DNA of 64,000 nt, taken from NCBI RefSeq assembly GCF_023008545.1, contig NZ_CP095397.1:2651199-2715198 (forward strand), read 5' to 3'. The notes below the pieces were generated by a model that was given only the letters and a program-made list of their open reading frames with translations, was not told where the DNA came from and ran no database searches. Source of the DNA: Natribaculum luteum (lineage in GTDB: Archaea; Halobacteriota; Halobacteria; Halobacteriales; Natrialbaceae). This document shows, piece by piece, positions 1-8,898 of the stretch (positions within the stretch are counted from its first letter, which is position 1; every line of letters begins with the position of its first letter). Made by a program: the position numbers and the translations under genes.

Positions 1-187
1 GATCCACACCCACGCGTTCTACGCCGACGGCGAGCAGACGATCGTCCGCGACCTGGTCGAGTACGAACTCCCGATGGGCGAACTCGGTGGCGCACTCGCA
101 CCGTTCTCGCGGGTCGGATTCGATCCGATGTTTCGCTACCGCCACCGGAAAACGCGGGAGGAACTCGAGGGACGTGTCCGCGCGTGA
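1..187 (+). CDS. SRPBCC-like protein, 3' end only
   Basis: Only the last 61 codons are in the window; the frame is open from base 2 and ends at TGA 185-187. The fragment contains DLVEYELPMGELGG followed by a basic tail FRYRHRKTREELEG. This resembles the C-terminal strand and long helix of SRPBCC/START-like ligand-binding or cyclase/dehydrase proteins, where a 'V.Y.LP.GPLG' strand precedes 'F.YR...L..LL'. The ligand cannot be told. The family call is by recognition of this tail only and could be wrong because the N-terminal part is missing. Confidence 0.5.
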   Translation, partial: IHTHAFYADGEQTIVRDLVEYELPMGELGGALAPFSRVGFDPMFRYRHRKTREELEGRVRA

Positions 188-336
188 TTGTGGCTGGACG
201 CCGTAATCGGGCGCTCGGTTGCTTCGACCGATCGTGACGGGCGACGGTGATCGCTGTACGGCATATTAACACATAATATTGTAAGCATCTACTATACGCA
301 AGCGTTATGTAGTGCCGTTCGGTACCGTGGTACAAT

Positions 337-435
337 ATGGCAAAGCAGACGATGAGAGACGTGAGTCACACACCACCGAACGGCGAGTCCGTGACGAACG
401 TCTGGGATCGAGGTCGACGCACCGAGAACGAATAA
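337..435 (+). CDS. Possible 32-residue microprotein
   Basis: A short frame begins MAKQTMRDVSHTPPNGE, continues SVTNVWDRGRRTENE and ends at TAA 433-435. The 'HTPP..GESVTNVW.RGR' pattern looks like short haloarchaeal hypothetical proteins. An AT-rich stretch with TATA-like sequence lies at about 265-298. The rest of the 188-544 gap holds nothing else recognisable. It could be a genuine microprotein, a decayed gene, or chance. No function is proposed. Confidence 0.35.
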   Translation: MAKQTMRDVSHTPPNGESVTNVWDRGRRTENE

Positions 436-544
436 CGGAAGAAACACTCCTCGAATCGAACGGTCGAGTCCTACCGCAGCCTTGCGGCCGGTAGTCGACT
501 CCCTCTGGTGCCGCGAGAAGTAGCAACGGCCTCGAGGCCGACGA

Positions 545-856
545 TTACCGCCGTTCGAAACGGTGCAAGACGACGTCGGAGTCGTCGTCCCACTCGAAGT
601 TGTCGTGTGCTCGCTCGAGGACCTGCCGGTACTCCTCGAGTCCCGACATTCCCTCGGCGCGGGCGTCGTCGTCGGTCAGGTCGCCGAGCGTGCGGTCTGT
701 CACCTCGACCACCTCGAACGTGACGTCGTCGATGGTGAACGTGTCGCCTTCCTCGGCGTACTGCTGGCCGCGGTGGATCTGCGTCACCTCGCCCTCGAGC
801 GCCTGCGTTCGCATCCGATCGCTGGGCAACAGAGTGTCGGGTTCGAGTTCGCTCAT
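545..856 (-). CDS. ASCH domain protein
   Basis: This 103-residue acidic protein (start MSELEPDTLLPSDRM) is about the length of a single ASCH domain, a PUA-like beta-barrel fold usually linked to RNA or nucleotide binding. Seen features are a strand region VTQIHRGQQYAEEGDTFTI, the segment FEVVEVTDRTLGDLTDDDARAEG, and the C-terminal 'VLHRFE' strand. An ATG nine codons upstream is possible, but homologue-like proteins start near the chosen ATG. The cellular role is unknown. The gene converges with the SRPBCC gene across a 357-bp gap. Confidence 0.7.
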   Translation of the reverse strand: MSELEPDTLLPSDRMRTQALEGEVTQIHRGQQYAEEGDTFTIDDVTFEVVEVTDRTLGDLTDDDARAEGMSGLEEYRQVLERAHDNFEWDDDSDVVLHRFERR

Positions 857-929
857 GATCGTCCGTTCGGCTCGTCCGGGCAAAACCGTTGGGTTCGGGG
901 AGGGCGCTTCCGGGAGTTTCGACCCGCCC

Positions 930-1349
930 TCACGTCTCGAGGACCTCGACGAGGTTGCCCTCGGGGTCGCGGAGAAACAGGATGGTCGTCCCGCTCTCGG
1001 TCGTCCGGGGCTCGCTCAGCGTCTCGACGTCCGCAGGGAGGCCGTCGTAGAAGGCCGCGACGTCGTCGACGACGAATCCGACGTGTTTCGCGCCGGGCTG
1101 GTTGATCGCGTCCGCCGTACAGTTCGACCCCTCGGGATCGTACTCGACGAGTTCGACGCGGACGCTTCCGCCGTCGAGGTGGGCGAACCTGCCCGTCGCG
1201 CCCACGACGCCGACGCCGTCGGCGAACGCCTCGCCGGAGACGGTGAAACGATCGAGGACGTCGAAGCCGAGCACGTCGCGGTAGAACGCGAGGACCTCCT
1301 CGAGGTCGGTCACGGTCACGCCGACGTGGTGGGCAGTAAGTTCGGTCAT
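930..1349 (-). CDS. VOC family (glyoxalase/dioxygenase fold) protein
   Basis: A 139-residue single VOC module. The N-terminal HHVGVTVTDLEEVLAFYRDVLGF and the second half KHVGFVVDDVAAFY followed by FLRDPEGNLVEVLE give the two beta-alpha-beta-beta-beta units and the usual His, His and Glu metal-ligand positions. Families with this layout include lactoylglutathione lyase, methylmalonyl-CoA epimerase and extradiol dioxygenase relatives; the substrate cannot be decided. The frame stays open upstream to 1577, but ATG at 1349 gives the normal N terminus. A 239-bp gap with no other gene separates it from the divergent MBL gene. Confidence 0.75.
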   Translation of the reverse strand: MTELTAHHVGVTVTDLEEVLAFYRDVLGFDVLDRFTVSGEAFADGVGVVGATGRFAHLDGGSVRVELVEYDPEGSNCTADAINQPGAKHVGFVVDDVAAFYDGLPADVETLSEPRTTESGTTILFLRDPEGNLVEVLET

Positions 1350-1588
1350 GCGTGGCGTCGCGGGGGCGACCGAAAAAAACGCTTCGTCTCGAACGGCAAG
1401 GGGACTCCAGTCTGCGGCCGTCCTGATACTGCCGAACGACACGGTTCGGCCGTCGATCGTACTCGAGACGCCGCCGCTGGCTGTGACAGACGTCGAGACG
1501 CGATCGAATGGGTACCGTCGTAGTGTGAGTTTCTCGACAGGCCGTCGATCAGAATCCCCATACGTACCGCTACTCAATACGTTACGGT

Positions 1589-2611
1589 ATGCGCCACACC
1601 TTCCTCGTCGTTATCGTCGCTGCGGGACTCGTCCTCGCGGGCTGTGCCGGGGCTCCGACCGACGCCGACGTCGATCCGACGACCGACAGCGACGGAGGGA
1701 CGGGTTCGCAGTCCGATCCGGTAGACGGCGAACTCGAGATCCACCACCTCGACGTCGGGCAGGCGGACGCGACGCTGTTGATTACGCCCGCCGACGAGAC
1801 GGTGCTCGTCGACACGGGCGACTGGCGAGACGACGGCGAGGACGTCGTCGCCTCCCTCGAGCGGCTTGGAATCGACAGGGTCGACCACCTCGTCACGACC
1901 CATCCCGACGCGGACCACGTCGGCGGCCACGCGGCCGTCATCGATCACGTCGAGGCGAACGGCGACGGCGTCGGCGCGGTCTACGATCCCGGAATCGTCC
2001 GCACGACCGCGACCTACGACCAGTACCTGGACGCGGTCGAACGCCACGACGTGCCCCTCTACGAGGTCCGGGAGGGGGACGAACTACCCATCGAGGGAAT
2101 CCAGGCGACGGTACTGAGTCCGCCCGAGGGCGGGGCCGACCCCCGCGGCGACGGGATCGTGCTCGCGATCGAGTTCGGCTCGTTCAGGTACCTGACGACC
2201 GGCGACGCCGAGTCCGACGTCGAACGACGGCTCGTCGACGACTGGAGCCACGAACTCGCGGCCGACGTCTACCAGGCCGGCCACCACGGGTCGTCGACGA
2301 GTTCGACCCCGCCGTTTCTGGACGCCGTCTCGTCCGAGGTCGTCGTGATCTCGAGCGCCCTCGACAGCCAGTACGGCCACCCCCACGACGAGGTGCTCGC
2401 GGCCTTCGCCGAGCGCGGGATCGAGACCTACTGGACCGCCGTCCACGGCGACGTCGTCGTGACGACCGACGGCGAGGATGTCGACGTCGAGACGGAGCGA
2501 TCGGGACCGACGGACGCTACGGCCTTGCTCGAGCGCAAGCACGAGGCCGCGTCGGCCTCGCTGGGTCGACCGCCGATTGATGTGACTGGAGTCCCTACGG
2601 GTGGCCGATGA
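1589..2611 (+). CDS. Lipoprotein with ComEC-like metallo-beta-lactamase domain
   Basis: 340 residues. An N-terminal hydrophobic signal ends in a lipobox LAGC (Cys19), so the protein is probably a membrane-anchored lipoprotein outside the cell. Residues about 50-290 form an MBL-fold domain of the ComEC/Rec2 C-terminal type: LDVGQADATLLI, then THPDADHVGG with the zinc-binding HxDxDH. The later GHHGSS fits the fold. The family acts as nuclease or phosphodiesterase-like hydrolases. The DUF3006 gene overlaps it by 4 nt (ATGA), so the two are translationally coupled, a pairing common in this group. Confidence 0.85.
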   Translation: MRHTFLVVIVAAGLVLAGCAGAPTDADVDPTTDSDGGTGSQSDPVDGELEIHHLDVGQADATLLITPADETVLVDTGDWRDDGEDVVASLERLGIDRVDHLVTTHPDADHVGGHAAVIDHVEANGDGVGAVYDPGIVRTTATYDQYLDAVERHDVPLYEVREGDELPIEGIQATVLSPPEGGADPRGDGIVLAIEFGSFRYLTTGDAESDVERRLVDDWSHELAADVYQAGHHGSSTSSTPPFLDAVSSEVVVISSALDSQYGHPHDEVLAAFAERGIETYWTAVHGDVVVTTDGEDVDVETERSGPTDATALLERKHEAASASLGRPPIDVTGVPTGGR

Positions 2612-2877
2612 CCGAATCCGCGACCGCGGTCCTCGATCGGATCGTCGACGAACAGAAGGCGGTCTTGCTGCTCGAGTCGGCCGACCGCGTCGTCGACGAA
2701 CTGGTGGTCAACGTCGAGACGCTGCCGGAAGTCGGGCGACGCGAGGGCGCGGTGTTCGACGTCTCGATCGACGACGGATCGCTCGTCGAGGCGACCTACC
2801 GACCGGAGGAGACGCGAGAACGGCGCGAAACTGCCAGAGAGCGGTTCGACCGGCTCTCGGAGCGGCTGGACGAGTGA
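2608..2877 (+). CDS. DUF3006 family protein
   Basis: 89 residues, starting with the ATG that overlaps the stop of the upstream MBL lipoprotein gene. The N-terminal half (AVLDRIVDEQKAVLLLES and ELVVNVETLP) is the short beta-rich DUF3006 barrel; the C-terminal half is a charged helix ending in LSERLDE. Function is not known. Its constant coupling to ComEC-like MBL proteins suggests that it works with or folds next to that enzyme (inference). Confidence 0.8.
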   Translation: MTESATAVLDRIVDEQKAVLLLESADRVVDELVVNVETLPEVGRREGAVFDVSIDDGSLVEATYRPEETRERRETARERFDRLSERLDE

Positions 2878-3045
2878 TCGCGGCGGGTTCGGGTTGTCAG
2901 GGCGACGATGCGTTGCCGTCACTCACTGGAGACGCATCGATACCGCATCGACCGATCGGTCGAACGAGATAATCCTTGTGCTCACATATTCTGGATCTTT
3001 ATTACCAACCTTGATGCGTCCTGACGTGGTCGTAGCAGTAACTGC

Positions 3046-3201
3046 ATGGCATCGTTCGAAGGGACGGAGAAGACGGCCGCAATCTGCGAACAGTGTGGCT
3101 CCATCTTCGCAGCGCGGCTGTGGCCGGACGGAACGGTTCGTCCGATCGGAACCGGAGAGAGGTGCCCCTGTGGCAGCGAGCGGTTTCGACTCGTCGAATG
3201 A
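3046..3201 (+). CDS. Zinc-ribbon microprotein
   Basis: A 51-residue frame starting MASFEGTEKTAAICEQCGS. Four Cys form one likely zinc site: Cys14-x2-Cys17 and Cys40-x-Cys42 in GERCPCGS. Such single zinc-ribbon miniproteins are abundant in haloarchaea. A TATA-like TTTATTA lies at about 2998-3004, which would give a short leader. The target (nucleic acid or protein) is unknown. It sits alone upstream of tyrS. Confidence 0.6.
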   Translation: MASFEGTEKTAAICEQCGSIFAARLWPDGTVRPIGTGERCPCGSERFRLVE

Positions 3202-3357
3202 GCGCGTCACGGTCGTACGGCCCGCTTGGGCACCGTAGCCTGTGTGGGCGTGTCTACTCGAGGCGAGAGCGTCGCCGAACCGGCAGGTCGTGGTCGCCGA
3301 CCGACCCGGTAACAGCGTTCAAGAAGTCATAAATCCTTCCTCCGGTACCCACAAGAT

Positions 3358-4353
3358 ATGGACGCCTACGAGTTGATCACGCGAAACGCCGAGGAGGTCG
3401 TCACCGACGAGGAGGTCCGTGAGCTCGCGGCCGAACCCGAGGGAAAGCGGGTCTACGTTGGCTACGAGCCCTCCGGCGTGCTCCACCTCGGCCACCTGCT
3501 CACCGCGAACAAGCTCATCGACTTGCAGGAGGCCGGCATGGACGTCGTCGTCCTGCTCGCGGACGTCCACGCCTACCTCAACGGCAAGGGTACGTTCGAG
3601 GAGATCCGCGAGACGGCAGAACAGATGCGCGCCCAGTTTCTCGCCTACGGGCTCGACGAGGAGCGCACGGAGTTCGTCTACGGCTCAGAGTACCAGCTCG
3701 ACGAGGAGTACACGCTCGACTTGCACACCCTCGAGCTCGCGACGACGCTCAACCGCGCCCAGCGGGCGATGGCCGAACTCCAGAGCGGCGAGGCAGCGAA
3801 AGTCAGCCACGTCGTCTACCCGCTGATGCAGGCGCTGGACATCGAGTACCTCGACCTGGACCTCGCCGTCGGCGGACTGGACCAGCGGAAGGTCCACATG
3901 CTCGCCCGCGAGGAACTGCCCGAACTCGGCTACGAGGTCCGCCCCTGCCTGCACACGCCCATCCTCGCGGACCTGACGACGGGCGTGGGCAAGATGTCCT
4001 CGAGCGAGGGCGTCACGATCTCGATGGAGGACTCGACCGAGGAGATCGAACAGAAGGTCAACTCGGCTTTCTGTCCGCCGACGCGCGATCCGGAACCGGA
4101 CGAAGACGGCAACGAGCGCGAGAATCCCGTCCTCGAGCTGTTCGAGTACCACGTCTTCCCGCGGTTCGAGTCTGTCACCGTCGAGCGCCCCGAAAAGTAC
4201 GGCGGCGACCTCACCTACGACGACTACGAGGAGCTCGCGGCCGACCTCGAGTCCGGCGAACTCCACCCTGCCGACGCCAAGAGCACGCTCGCGACGTACC
4301 TCGACGAACTGATCGCCCCTGGCCGCGAGAAGCTCCGCGAGTTTCGCGACTGA
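3358..4353 (+). CDS. tyrS: Tyrosine--tRNA ligase
   Basis: 331 residues, the normal length for the short archaeal TyrRS. Class I signatures are present: HLGH at residues 43-46 and KMSSS at 212-216. Tyrosine-pocket residues fit the family (YVGYEPSG near the N terminus, YPLMQALDI with Tyr, Gln and Asp near 154-161). It charges tRNA-Tyr in the cytoplasm. The CATAAATCC stretch about 20-30 nt upstream can serve as the promoter. The TGA stop (4351-4353) runs directly into a 110-bp palindromic repeat. Confidence 0.97.
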   Translation: MDAYELITRNAEEVVTDEEVRELAAEPEGKRVYVGYEPSGVLHLGHLLTANKLIDLQEAGMDVVVLLADVHAYLNGKGTFEEIRETAEQMRAQFLAYGLDEERTEFVYGSEYQLDEEYTLDLHTLELATTLNRAQRAMAELQSGEAAKVSHVVYPLMQALDIEYLDLDLAVGGLDQRKVHMLAREELPELGYEVRPCLHTPILADLTTGVGKMSSSEGVTISMEDSTEEIEQKVNSAFCPPTRDPEPDEDGNERENPVLELFEYHVFPRFESVTVERPEKYGGDLTYDDYEELAADLESGELHPADAKSTLATYLDELIAPGREKLREFRD

Positions 4354-4462
4354 TACTGCCGGACAACAGTCACTGAACACTCGATCACGTCTCACGTCCC
4401 GTCGCCGCTGGCGACGGCCGTTCGAGTGCGATCGATGTGTGAATCGTTTTGTCCAGTAGTAT
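4353..4462 (+). repeat. 110-bp palindromic repeat, family 1, copy A
   Basis: Exactly 110 bp, one of three near-identical copies here (also 25409-25518 and 32439-32548, both inverted relative to this one). Ends are inverted: ATACTGCCGGACAA at the left and TTGTCCAGTAGTAT at the right. The interior is a long imperfect hairpin with a central GTCGCC-GCT-GGCGAC stem. Its first A is the last base of the tyrS stop codon. No protein is encoded and no clear target duplication is visible. It may be a MITE or a structured 3' end/terminator. Confidence 0.85.
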
Positions 4463-4521
4463 GAGAACGACTGTCGCGTCGACCCGTTCGATTCAAGGGC
4501 GTTCGCTTCCCTCTCGAGGGC

Positions 4522-5457
4522 ATGAACGAGACGCGCCGACGGATCCTCGAGGCGCTCGCGGACGGCCCCGTCGCGGGACCCACGCTGGCCGACTCGCTCG
4601 ACGTCTCCAGGGCGGCCGTCTGGAAGCACGTCGAAGAACTGCGCGAGGCGGGCTTCGAAATCGAGAGCGGTCCCGGCGGGTACGAACTCGTCGACGTGAC
4701 GGAGTACAACGGACCGGCGATCGAGTACGGCCTCGAGGCCCCGTTCTCGGTCGAGTACCACGAGACGATCGGCAGCACGAACGACCGGGCGCGCGAACTG
4801 GCGACCGAGGGCGTCGCGGACGTTGTCGTCGTCGCGAACGAACAGACCGGCAGTCGCGGCCGACTCGAGCGGCAGTGGACCGCGCCGCCGGGCGGCGTCT
4901 GGGCGAGTCTCGTCTGTCGGCCGACCGTCCCGCCCGCTCGAGCGCCGCTGTTTACGCTCGCTGCGGCCGTCGCAATCGCGCGCGCGGCGCGAGAGGCCGG
5001 CGTCGACGCCCGCATCAAGTGGCCGAACGACGTCGTCGTTCCGGTCGGCGACGAGGGCGACTACCAGAAGCTAGCGGGAATCCTGACGGAGATGGAAGCC
5101 GAGACCGACCGGATCGCGTGGCTGGTCGTCGGCATCGGCGTCAACGCGGACGTCGACGGCGACGCGCTCCCCGAGAGTGCGACCAGCATCCGCGAGGAAG
5201 TCGGTGAGTTCGATCGCCGGGTGTTCGTCCAGCACCTGCTCGAGGAGTTCGACGCCTTTCGCGACCTCGAGGGAGTGATCCCGGCGTGGCGCGAACTGGC
5301 GCTGACGATCGGCCAGCGCGTCCGGGTGGACCTGCCGGACGGAGAACTCGTCGGCGACGCGGTCGACGTCACGGAGTCCGGCGCGCTCGTCGTCGAGGTA
5401 GGCGACGAACGTCGGCAGGTGTCGGCGGGCGACTGCGAACACCTTCGACCGACGTAG
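4522..5457 (+). CDS. birA: Biotin--[acyl-CoA carboxylase] ligase with N-terminal HTH
   Basis: 311 residues in the bifunctional BirA layout. Residues 1-60 form a winged helix (TLADSLDVSRAAVWKHVEELREAG); about 75-260 is the ligase domain with the biotinyl-adenylate loop GSRGRLERQW (110-119) and KWPND (166-170); the tail is the C-terminal SH3-like domain. It should biotinylate PccA (Lys577, gene at 29816) and may repress biotin or carboxylase genes. It follows repeat copy A by 59 nt and converges with the UspA gene 11 nt away. Confidence 0.93.
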   Translation: MNETRRRILEALADGPVAGPTLADSLDVSRAAVWKHVEELREAGFEIESGPGGYELVDVTEYNGPAIEYGLEAPFSVEYHETIGSTNDRARELATEGVADVVVVANEQTGSRGRLERQWTAPPGGVWASLVCRPTVPPARAPLFTLAAAVAIARAAREAGVDARIKWPNDVVVPVGDEGDYQKLAGILTEMEAETDRIAWLVVGIGVNADVDGDALPESATSIREEVGEFDRRVFVQHLLEEFDAFRDLEGVIPAWRELALTIGQRVRVDLPDGELVGDAVDVTESGALVVEVGDERRQVSAGDCEHLRPT

Positions 5458-5468
5458 CGACGTAGTAA

Positions 5469-5948
5469 CTATTCTGCGCTTGCGCGCGCGTTAACGGGCG
5501 GTTCGTCCTGCTCTCGCTCTCTCTCGTCGACCCGAACCGTGAGCACCGGCACTGGCGAGGAGCGCACGACGCGTTCGGTGACGCTGCCGAGTAACAGTCG
5601 GTCGATGCCGCCGCGGCCGTGTGTCCCCATCACGACGAGGTCACACCGGTCGGACGAGGCCGTCTGGACGATGACCCGACTCGGCGATCCCTCGAGAACG
5701 TCCGTCTCGACGGGGACGTCACCCGCGAGTTCCTCGACCCGGCCGACGGCCGCCTCGCCTTCCTCGCGCAAGGTGTCGCTGATACCGTCCCAGGCGGTCT
5801 CCATCGGCAACCCACCGTAGCTCGCCACGTCGACGACGTACACCGCTTTGATCGTCGCGTCGTGGGCCCTCGCGAGATCGACCGCGTACTCGACGGCGCG
5901 TTCGACCTCCGTCGATCCGTCGGTCGGGACGAGGATAGTGTCGTACAT
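5469..5948 (-). CDS. Universal stress protein, UspA family
   Basis: 159 residues from ATG 5948 (MYDTILVPTDGSTEVERAV). The nucleotide-binding signature of ATP-type Usp proteins is present (GTHGRGGIDRLLLGSVTERVV). An alternative ATG lies six codons upstream, but the TATA-like TTATTATAG at about 5978-5986 places transcription start near 5958. That makes a short leader before 5948 more likely. Role: cytoplasmic stress-response ATP-binding protein, partner unknown. Confidence 0.85.
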   Translation of the reverse strand: MYDTILVPTDGSTEVERAVEYAVDLARAHDATIKAVYVVDVASYGGLPMETAWDGISDTLREEGEAAVGRVEELAGDVPVETDVLEGSPSRVIVQTASSDRCDLVVMGTHGRGGIDRLLLGSVTERVVRSSPVPVLTVRVDEREREQDEPPVNARASAE

Positions 5949-6059
5949 CGTGCTATCGTATGACATACTATCGCGAACTATAATAAGTATTGCCGCGCAA
6001 AAATCTCACACGGCGCGGTAACACGGGATTACGGGCGGCTGGCCACCGAGTATCGGGAA

Positions 6060-7076
6060 TCAGGCGACAACTTCTCGAACGTCGTCGACGCTCGCCCGCC
6101 TGACGACCGCCCGTACGGGATCGCGCGCACCGGTGAGGTTGTCCGAGTCGCCGTCCAGGATCGTCAGTCGCGCTCGCTTGCCCGGTTCGACGACGCCGTA
6201 CTCGAGGTCGGCGATCTCGGCCCCGTTGACCGTCGCCATCCGGAGGACGTCGCGGGCCGACAGCTCCGACAGCTTCGAGAGGAACTCCATCTCGCGGAAC
6301 ATCGACGGGGAGTTGAGCATGACGTTGTCGGTCCCGAGCGCGACGGTCGTCCGCTCTACGAGGTCCTCGACGGGCGGCAGACCGACGTCCGTGACGAGGT
6401 TCGATCGCGGGCAGACGACGACCGGAACGTGGCCGTCCTCGATTCGATCGAGGTGAGCCGGTTCGGGGTGGACGACGTGGACGAGGAAGTCGGGCTCGAG
6501 GTCGAGCGCCGGGTCGACGTCGCTCGAGTCCGCCTCGCCGGCGTGGATGCCGAAGGGTTTGCCCGCCTCCCGCGTGGCCGCCCGCTCGGCGTCGAAGACG
6601 TCGTCGTTCGCCCCGCTCGCACCGAACCCGTCGCCCGCTCGCATCGCCTCGGCCGACTCGCGGGCGAACGCGAACGCGTCGATCTCGAGGCCGCTCGCCG
6701 CCTCGCGCAGCAGTCGGACGCCGTCGACGTCGCCCTCGCGGAAGTCGAGACAGGCCGCCGTCCCGCCACGGGACATGAAGCGAAGCGACCGACGCATCGC
6801 CTCGATCAGTTCCTCCCGCGTGGCGTCCCGGAGCAGTCGGTGTTTGAGCCCGTCCGGCGGGGCGACGAGTTCCTCGAGCGAGAGGCCGCCCCCGGCTTCT
6901 TTCGCGATCGAGTCGCCGACGTGCGTATGGGCGTTGACGAACGCCGGCAGGACGATGTCGTCGCTGTCGACGGGTTCCTCCTCGATCCGGTCGATGCGTC
7001 CCTCGTCGTCGACGATCACTCGCCCCTCGACTGGCTCGAGTTCTCGGCCCCTGAGGATCGTCCCGGCGCGTTCCAT
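6060..7076 (-). CDS. Amidohydrolase family protein
   Basis: 338 residues with the composite fold of metal-dependent hydrolases. Metal ligands are visible in order: NAHTHVGDS (HxH), GIHAGEADS, the His-rich LVHVVHPEP, and GTDNVML with the catalytic Asp. This is the cytosine deaminase/chlorohydrolase-like branch; the substrate (a deaminated base or cyclic amide) cannot be fixed. A GTG at 7139 overlaps the stop of the upstream HD gene (GTGA), so translation could start there, but ATG 7076 gives the usual N terminus. Confidence 0.8.
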   Translation of the reverse strand: MERAGTILRGRELEPVEGRVIVDDEGRIDRIEEEPVDSDDIVLPAFVNAHTHVGDSIAKEAGGGLSLEELVAPPDGLKHRLLRDATREELIEAMRRSLRFMSRGGTAACLDFREGDVDGVRLLREAASGLEIDAFAFARESAEAMRAGDGFGASGANDDVFDAERAATREAGKPFGIHAGEADSSDVDPALDLEPDFLVHVVHPEPAHLDRIEDGHVPVVVCPRSNLVTDVGLPPVEDLVERTTVALGTDNVMLNSPSMFREMEFLSKLSELSARDVLRMATVNGAEIADLEYGVVEPGKRARLTILDGDSDNLTGARDPVRAVVRRASVDDVREVVA

Positions 7077-7135
7077 ACGCTCGCTTGCGAGGGGAGCGTC
7101 TTGAACCGTTCGCGTTGGCACCGTCGTCCTCACGA

Positions 7136-8362
7136 TCACTCGAGGAACTGGTCGAGCGTCGCGTAGAGGCCGTCGCGCGTCTCGCTCACCAGCGAGCCGT
7201 CGATGTCCAGCCCGAGGACGTCAACCGCGGCGCGGCCGACCCGTTCGCGGACGTCTGCCGGCGAGTAGACGCCGAGTCGCCACTGGGAGTACTGGGCCGC
7301 CCGCAGCGCGTCGACCAGCGGCGACTGGTGGCCCAGCCGGCGGATTTCGCCGTTGACGACCACCCGACTCGTCGACTCGGTCATCGACGGCCGATCCGGC
7401 ACGTCGAGGACGACGTGTGCCTCGTCCAGTTCCGCAGCGTCCGCGATCTCGCGTTCGAACTCGCGGATCGAGTCGTGGTCGGCCTCGATGATGCCGCCGG
7501 GTACGTCGTCGATCTCCGCCCAGACCGCCCGCTTGTACAGGTCCCGCTCGTCGAGCCGCCGCGAGAACTCGGTCGTCGCCTCGTGAGAGCGCAAGGTGAC
7601 GATCAGGTCGTGGTCGTCCATCCGCTGGAGCGTCGCCGCGTCGACCGCGCCGGACTCGAGGAGTCGCTCGCTCGCTCGTCGGAGGATCGCCTTGCTGATC
7701 CGGGCGACGCTGTGGTTGTAGACCGTCGGGTTCATCAGCGCCCGCGCGACGAGCAAGCTCTCGGCGGTCTGGACGTTCCCCTCGCCCAGTACGAGTTCGT
7801 CGTCGACGAAGGTCAGTTCGCGCACGAGTCGGCCGTGGTCGATCGTGCCGTAGGGAACGCCCGTGTGGTGGGCGTCTCGCACGAGGTAGTCCATCCGGTC
7901 GACGTCGAGTTCGCCCGAGACGACCTGGCCGAACCGCCCCTCGCCCGCGACCAGATCCGCCACCGCGTTCGGATCGAGGTCGTGGTCGCACAACACGTCC
8001 CCGACCTGCCCGGACGCCAGCAGGGCGTGGACGTCGTCGTGGTACCTGCCCGTCCGTCGGTACGTGAGGTCCTCCAGGTTGTGGCTGAACGGTCCGTGCC
8101 CGACGTCGTGGAGGAGCGCGGCCGCCCGGACGCGCTCGGCCTGTCGCCCCTCGACGCCGAATCCCTCGAGTGCCTCACACGCGAGGTGATAGACGCCGAG
8201 GCTGTGTTCGAACCGCGTGTGGTTCGCTGACGGGTAGACCAGCGACACGGTTCCGAGCTGTGAGATCCCCCGGAGTCGCTGGACAGCCGGCGTATCGAGG
8301 AGGTCTCGAGCGACCCCGTCGATTTCGATGTGGTCGTGGACGCTGTCCTTGATGATCTTCAT
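7136..8362 (-). CDS. HD-domain phosphohydrolase (dGTPase-like)
   Basis: 408 residues. HD-domain residues are clear: HTRFEHSLGVYHLA, then LLHDVGHGPFSH (HD pair), and DVDRMDYLVRDAHHTGV with the later metal Asp. This is the archaeal/bacterial SpoT-like HD family related to dNTP triphosphohydrolases, which act on (d)NTPs or nucleotide signals in the cytoplasm. The protein starts MKIIKDSVHDHIEIDG, typical of the family. The amidohydrolase gene lies immediately downstream, so the two are probably cotranscribed. Confidence 0.87.
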   Translation of the reverse strand: MKIIKDSVHDHIEIDGVARDLLDTPAVQRLRGISQLGTVSLVYPSANHTRFEHSLGVYHLACEALEGFGVEGRQAERVRAAALLHDVGHGPFSHNLEDLTYRRTGRYHDDVHALLASGQVGDVLCDHDLDPNAVADLVAGEGRFGQVVSGELDVDRMDYLVRDAHHTGVPYGTIDHGRLVRELTFVDDELVLGEGNVQTAESLLVARALMNPTVYNHSVARISKAILRRASERLLESGAVDAATLQRMDDHDLIVTLRSHEATTEFSRRLDERDLYKRAVWAEIDDVPGGIIEADHDSIREFEREIADAAELDEAHVVLDVPDRPSMTESTSRVVVNGEIRRLGHQSPLVDALRAAQYSQWRLGVYSPADVRERVGRAAVDVLGLDIDGSLVSETRDGLYATLDQFLE

Positions 8363-8414
8363 TGCCGGGGTTTCGGCCGAATCCTACAAAAACGGTCGCC
8401 TGCACTCGAGTGCG

Positions 8415-8873
8415 TCAGTTCCGTCCGTCGGCGTCGGTCTCGAGTTCGACCAGTTCCAGCGACCGGTCGAGGTGACAGACGTCGTGGGGCGGATCGCCGA
8501 CGATCTCGGCGATGCGATACTCCTCGTCGAAGGAGATGCCGTCGGGTTCGCAGTATTCGTGGCTCGGACACTCGACGTAGGGACAGGGCCCCTGCAGGCT
8601 CGCTTTGCTCCCGGCGAAGGCTCCTTTCGAAGGGATGTTCGCTCTGACCGAGACGGGTTCGACCTCGACGGCGCGGACGCCGCCGTCGTGCATCGCACAT
8701 TCGAGGGTCTGTGCGTTCTCGCGGACGTCGGTGATGCGGTACCGGGTACCGGGAGAGAGGTTGAGACACTGGCTCCGGTAGGGACAGCCAGCGCAGGCGT
8801 CGGCCTCGCCGTGGTAGACGAACTCGGTGTCGGGTTCGGCCAGGCGAGTACCGATGAGGGTGACGGTCGACAT
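8415..8873 (-). CDS. UPF0179 family protein
   Basis: 152 residues, start MSTVTLIGTRLAEPDTEFVY. Many Cys are arranged as CAGCPYRSQC, a single Cys in LECAMHDGG, CPYVECPSHEYC and a last Cys near DVCHLD. This is the hallmark of archaeal UPF0179 and suggests bound metal or Fe-S. The function is unknown. A frame extension further upstream is rejected because the family begins at this ATG. The gene is followed by the HD gene after about 50 nt. Confidence 0.85.
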   Translation of the reverse strand: MSTVTLIGTRLAEPDTEFVYHGEADACAGCPYRSQCLNLSPGTRYRITDVRENAQTLECAMHDGGVRAVEVEPVSVRANIPSKGAFAGSKASLQGPCPYVECPSHEYCEPDGISFDEEYRIAEIVGDPPHDVCHLDRSLELVELETDADGRN

Positions 8874-8898
8874 ACGAGTGGATTCTCGTCGAGTGCGG

